Shown here: positions 4,512-7,309 of the stretch, in pieces
Numbering within the stretch: position 1 is the stretch's first letter
Layout: each line of letters opens with the position of its first letter
Assembly (NCBI GenBank): GCA_937884015.1
Contig: CALGBV010000186.1
Coordinates: forward strand, 1 to 7,309
Length of the DNA: 7,309 nucleotides
Source of the DNA: an uncultured Bacteroidales bacterium
Lineage (GTDB): Bacteria; Bacteroidota; Bacteroidia; Bacteroidales; F082
Direction of reading: 5' to 3'
Notes under the pieces: model-generated
Told to the model about the DNA's origin: nothing
What the model saw: the letters and a program-made list of their open reading frames with translations, nothing else
The model's database searches: none
Position numbers and translations under genes: made by a program

Positions 4512-5522
4512 ATGAAAAATTTGAAATATATTATGGCAACGCTTATGGTTGCTTTGATTGTTGCAGTTGTTTGTGTGGCTTGCAACAAGGATAAGGAAAC
4601 AGCCAAGCCAATAGATAGTGCGCCAACTATTGAACAGGATGGCATGAATGCCTACCTGAAAGATTTCAAGGAAAGAATGCAATCGGGTGAAAAAGCAAAT
4701 GAGACATTAAACCTTGAGGATGCAATTTGGCATCTTGAAGCCGTCCTCAACTACAGCTATGCCAACGCTGGAAATCAGATTACCGACATTAAATGCGACA
4801 CTTTCATTTACACTATACAAACTTCAGGCGAAGAAATGAATCTGTCCCAAATTAATGATGCTTTTAACGACCTTTCAGAGGATATTGAAATCGCATTTAA
4901 CAAAAGCAATCTTCCTAACAAAAACATCTTATCCATTCGGACAGAATTTGAAGACATTGCGAAGACAAATGCAATTAGCGTGAAAAGTATAGTAACTACC
5001 AGTGGCATTTCCACTATTGGCTTATGGTTTGGTGAAACGGATTATTGGTGCGAAGGATATGAATATGGAAAATGTGGAACATATTCAGGTGATTGTATCG
5101 GTAGCGATGCCACCATTGAATTATCAAAGAAACTCAACATGAGACTTCCTACTTATGATCATATATCTATATCTAGAGGTGGATATTTCACCGATATTGA
5201 AAGATTTGTAATAGGTGAAGCTGATAGTGACTTTCCTGAAGATGATTTTTTGATAGATGAGGAAAGTCCTTGTCATTATAAAATTTACTATAATTCAAAT
5301 AGTTTCACCGATCCCTATTCTAATATGACGGGGTGTATTCCTCCTCGTGATATGAATTACTATCTGAGCAAAGGTCCTGAAATTATTGCGCATTATCAGC
5401 CAGAAGGGAAGGTAATAATTTCTGCACAGTACTTGTTTGGTTATTATGTCAGTTTACCGCCTCGTCCAACATTTCATCAATTAGTTATTGATTATGGCGT
5501 TTTTCACTTTTTTGGCGAATAA
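4512..5522 (+). CDS. Predicted lipoprotein of unknown function (336 aa)
   Basis: The signal MKNLKYIMATLMVALIVA precedes a lipobox VCVAC with Cys24 as the lipidation site; the mature protein begins CNKDKETAKP. The charged residues right after the cysteine are compatible with, but do not prove, a surface-export signal. Residues about 40-160 look helical (MNAYLKDFKERMQ, LNLEDAIWHLEAVLNYSYAN, INDAFNDLSEDIEIAFN). The C-terminal half is strand-rich and contains Cys180, 188, 195, 254 and 275, with DYWCEGYEYGKCGTYSGDC as its most distinctive motif. I recognise no named domain. It is 23 bases upstream of the T9SS cargo gene on the same strand, so the two are very likely co-transcribed. Only one-mismatch -7 boxes (TATGTTTT at 4484-4491, TACATTTA at 4491-4498) lie close by. 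The central part (about 5140-5330) is visibly more AT-rich than the flanking genes. Confidence 0.85.
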   Translation: MKNLKYIMATLMVALIVAVVCVACNKDKETAKPIDSAPTIEQDGMNAYLKDFKERMQSGEKANETLNLEDAIWHLEAVLNYSYANAGNQITDIKCDTFIYTIQTSGEEMNLSQINDAFNDLSEDIEIAFNKSNLPNKNILSIRTEFEDIAKTNAISVKSIVTTSGISTIGLWFGETDYWCEGYEYGKCGTYSGDCIGSDATIELSKKLNMRLPTYDHISISRGGYFTDIERFVIGEADSDFPEDDFLIDEESPCHYKIYYNSNSFTDPYSNMTGCIPPRDMNYYLSKGPEIIAHYQPEGKVIISAQYLFGYYVSLPPRPTFHQLVIDYGVFHFFGE

Positions 5523-5545
5523 CAACCTTTAATCTATTCAAAATA

Positions 5546-7057
5546 ATGAACAAACTACTCCTTACAGCACTCTTGCTCACACTTGGTTTCCGCACTTTTG
5601 CTCAAGCCCAAGGCTTCCTTTCTTTTTACGAAGATGAGGATTTCACCTCTTGGGAAACCTACGATGCCATCGAAACCGAATGTGGCGATTACCTGATTGC
5701 GGTCAACGATTGGGACATTCCGCAATGGAAAAGCAAAATCCTGAAACTATCAGGCAACGGTGATTTCTGTGAGGAAATGGTGCTTGAGGCAACAGACACG
5801 ACAATGTGCCTTGGCCAAATGTTCGCTTCGAGACACAATCCGAAGATTTTTGTTGGCTTTGCCCTTTGCAACCATCTGACGGAAGCGCCAACCTTGATGA
5901 CAATACAATTTGACGAAGATTTGAATGTCATCCATCGGAAAGTTGTGGCAATGCCGTCTTTCGGCGACAGAGTGTCGGATATCAAATTCTTGAGTCTTGA
6001 AAACGAGTATATTGCAGCCGCAACTTATCGTGAAATGTTAGGCATAGATTTCGTTTTATACAAAATCTCAGAAAACGGTGATATTTTGCAATTTGCTACT
6101 TGCGAAGCCGATTCCCTAAGTTACATTAGCAATCTGTTCAACATTCATAATAGACCTGACTGCTTCGGAATGTATATTTGTGCCACCAATTCCAGCAACG
6201 CAAGTACAGGCGTGATATTGTTTGATGAAACGCTGCAAATTTATAAACGCACGTTTTATGGCTCTTGGATTACCGAAGAATACGGCAATCATCAATGTCT
6301 TTCTTATTTGCAGGGATACAACGGAATGTGTACGCCGATTCCCGATGGCAACTACCTTATTTCATCACGTATTAATGAAAGTTTAATCGTTCAACCATTT
6401 GAAGATGACCAATCTGCCATTTTTGTCAAGGCAGACACCAATTTTATGCTTATGCCGAACCGACAGGTTATTGGCCATTTGAACGATACAATGGAGCAAC
6501 CGGCGTATTTCAAATCCGTTGGCTGTACTTCCGACGCCATCTACCAATGCTCATTGCAGAATGTCTATCCCGAATTATGGCCATGGCAGCACAGCGGTCT
6601 GAATCTCGTTGTCACAAAAACGGATTTTGAACTGAACATCATTTGGCAGAAAAGACTTCTGACGGACGGAAATGTCTATTCCCCATATAACCTCATCGCC
6701 ACTTCCGACGGCGGCTGCTTGATAACCGGAACAAGATTCGACCAAAACACTGACCGCCATTTGGACGTGTTCGCTTTGAAACTCGATGCCGAAGGATTAT
6801 GCAGCACTTTTGAATTGGAGACGGTAGATGCCGTAAGTGTCTATCCTAATCCGACTTTCGGACGCTTTACCATTTCAGCCGATGACTTGAAATGTGTGGA
6901 GGTTTATAATGCTGTCGGTCAGATTGTTGCCAAAAGGCAAAGTGAAAACAAAACGGACATTTCCATTGACCTGAATGGCTTGCCAGCCGGAATCTATTCT
7001 GTGAAGGTGAGCGATATGTTTGGCAAAACATCCGTGAGGAAAGTAGTTAAGGAATAA
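5546..7057 (+). CDS. Secreted propeller-like protein with C-terminal T9SS type A sorting domain (503 aa)
   Basis: A Sec signal peptide MNKLLLTALLLTLGFRTFA is followed by QAQG. The body, residues about 22-425, carries spaced repeats of the kind CGDYLIAV (46-53), DGNYLISS (267-274) and DGGCLITG (388-395). Each lies near a strand such as KILKLSGNGD or VFALKLDAEG, as in beta-propeller-like secreted proteins of Bacteroidota. The T9SS sorting domain spans about 429-503: YPNPT at 433-437, VEVYNAVGQIV, LPAGIYSVKV and a final RKVVKE. It is a complete cargo, passing the inner membrane by Sec and the outer membrane by T9SS, then surface-attached or released. No catalytic motif is visible, so a structural, binding or sensing role is more likely than an enzymatic one; this is inference. 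It is the second gene of a unit with the upstream lipoprotein and ends at a strong hairpin. Confidence 0.9.
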   Translation: MNKLLLTALLLTLGFRTFAQAQGFLSFYEDEDFTSWETYDAIETECGDYLIAVNDWDIPQWKSKILKLSGNGDFCEEMVLEATDTTMCLGQMFASRHNPKIFVGFALCNHLTEAPTLMTIQFDEDLNVIHRKVVAMPSFGDRVSDIKFLSLENEYIAAATYREMLGIDFVLYKISENGDILQFATCEADSLSYISNLFNIHNRPDCFGMYICATNSSNASTGVILFDETLQIYKRTFYGSWITEEYGNHQCLSYLQGYNGMCTPIPDGNYLISSRINESLIVQPFEDDQSAIFVKADTNFMLMPNRQVIGHLNDTMEQPAYFKSVGCTSDAIYQCSLQNVYPELWPWQHSGLNLVVTKTDFELNIIWQKRLLTDGNVYSPYNLIATSDGGCLITGTRFDQNTDRHLDVFALKLDAEGLCSTFELETVDAVSVYPNPTFGRFTISADDLKCVEVYNAVGQIVAKRQSENKTDISIDLNGLPAGIYSVKVSDMFGKTSVRKVVKE

Positions 7058-7073
7058 AGTTTCTGTATCATTT

Positions 7074-7121
7074 CGTTTGCTGCAGCGACAAGAAACCTTG
7101 TTTCTGCGGCAAACGTGTTTT
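7074..7121 (+). terminator. Long hairpin terminator of the lipoprotein/T9SS cargo unit
   Basis: CGTTTGCTGCAG (7074-7085) pairs with CTGCGGCAAACG (7104-7115), 12 pairs including one wobble. After a 2x2 internal loop a further 5 pairs (7088-7092 with 7097-7101) close an AAAC tetraloop. It is followed by TGTTTT, and begins 17 bases after the stop codon at 7055-7057. The U run is short. Confidence 0.75.
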
Positions 7122-7230
7122 GGGTAGGATATATTATAACCTAATTCTGCAATTACAAATGCCATAACCTTCAAAAAAATGTGATGAGTCACCTTTTAAA
7201 AAAACTCGCACTTTGCACAGACTAATTATG

Positions 7231-7238
7231 TACTTTTG
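7231..7238 (+). promoter_or_regulatory. -7 box of the radA promoter
   Basis: TACTTTTG matches TAnnTTTG and is followed by CC. The box ends 20 bases before ATG 7259. The expected -33 position is not TTG; a TTTG at 7212-7215 is only 15 bases upstream of the box, so that element is uncertain. Confidence 0.6.
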
Positions 7239-7258
7239 CCTCATAAAGCACAAAAATC

Positions 7259-7309
7259 ATGGCAGCAAAAGAGAAAACAGCGTTTTTTTGCAAGGAATGT
7301 GGCAACGAA
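7259..7309 (+). CDS. radA: DNA repair protein RadA, N-terminal 17 codons (3' end beyond window)
   Basis: The frame reads MAAKEKTAFFCKECGNE up to the window edge. This is the characteristic start of RadA/Sms: a short basic lead, a Tyr/Phe-Phe/Val-Cys turn and the first CxxC pair (CKEC) of the N-terminal four-cysteine zinc finger, followed by G-x-E. In the known family, RadA is a cytoplasmic RecA-like ATPase that promotes branch migration of recombination intermediates; the Walker motifs and C-terminal Lon-like domain would lie beyond this window. A consensus -7 box is 20 bases upstream and the preceding gene ends at a terminator, so radA starts its own transcript. The call rests on 17 residues, but the pattern is distinctive. 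Confidence 0.75.
   Translation, partial: MAAKEKTAFFCKECGNE

Noticed and set aside
4329..4682. Minus-strand open frame of 117 codons opposite the lipoprotein start
   Set aside because: It is antisense to the signal peptide and to the GC-rich element; its end translates the repeat core rather than a protein domain.
7181..7192. GTGA-TGAG-TCAC mini-palindrome upstream of radA
   Set aside because: Only four pairs in the stem; not distinguishable from chance.
6875..7192. Minus-strand open frame of 105 codons at the end of the T9SS cargo gene
   Set aside because: It is antisense to the well-supported sorting domain and reads through the terminator hairpin.

Overview
The window looks like the chromosome of a Bacteroidota bacterium, most likely order Bacteroidales. 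Three lines of evidence support this. Two predicted proteins end in the type IX secretion system (T9SS) type A sorting domain, with (Y/F)PNP...VYN..GQ.V...G.IY.V...R signatures. Genes are preceded by the Bacteroidota sigma-ABfr promoter -7 box TAnnTTTG, sometimes with TTG 20 bases upstream, and have no clear Shine-Dalgarno sites. Several products have signal peptides or lipoprotein signals typical of this group. Apart from the first codons of radA at the right edge, no gene has a certain named function; most are exported or envelope proteins.

Layout. (1) 3-1220, plus strand: the 3' part of a large secreted T9SS cargo, ending at a strong terminator (1241-1278). (2) 1421-3913, minus strand: five genes read leftward. 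In transcription order from the right they are a secreted adhesin-like protein with an unusual arginine-rich tail (3194-3913), a small lipoprotein (2746-3132), a two-helix membrane protein (2059-2577), and two tiny unknown proteins (1633-1860 and 1421-1579). Four of the five have their own recognisable -7 box, so this is a run of short transcription units rather than one operon. Hairpins separate several of them. (3) 3914-4511: a 598-base stretch between divergent units without a conventional gene, and the most unusual part of the window. It holds a consensus plus-strand promoter, a small reading frame broken at a run of seven C, overlapping AT-rich inverted repeats, and a sharply bounded GC-rich, fold-rich segment resembling a dispersed intergenic repeat. 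(4) 4512-7057, plus strand: a two-gene unit, 23 bases apart, encoding a 336-residue lipoprotein and a 503-residue T9SS cargo with propeller-like repeats, ending at a long hairpin terminator (7074-7121). (5) 7231-7309: promoter and first 17 codons of radA.

How they fit together. The lipoprotein/T9SS pair is probably co-expressed and would place one protein in the envelope and one on or outside the cell surface. If the promoter at 4084-4091 drives it, the mRNA would carry a leader of about 420 nt containing the small broken frame and the structured element, which makes the leader a candidate for post-transcriptional or phase-variable control. That link is inference. No CRISPR array, tRNA, rRNA, transposase or integrase was seen.
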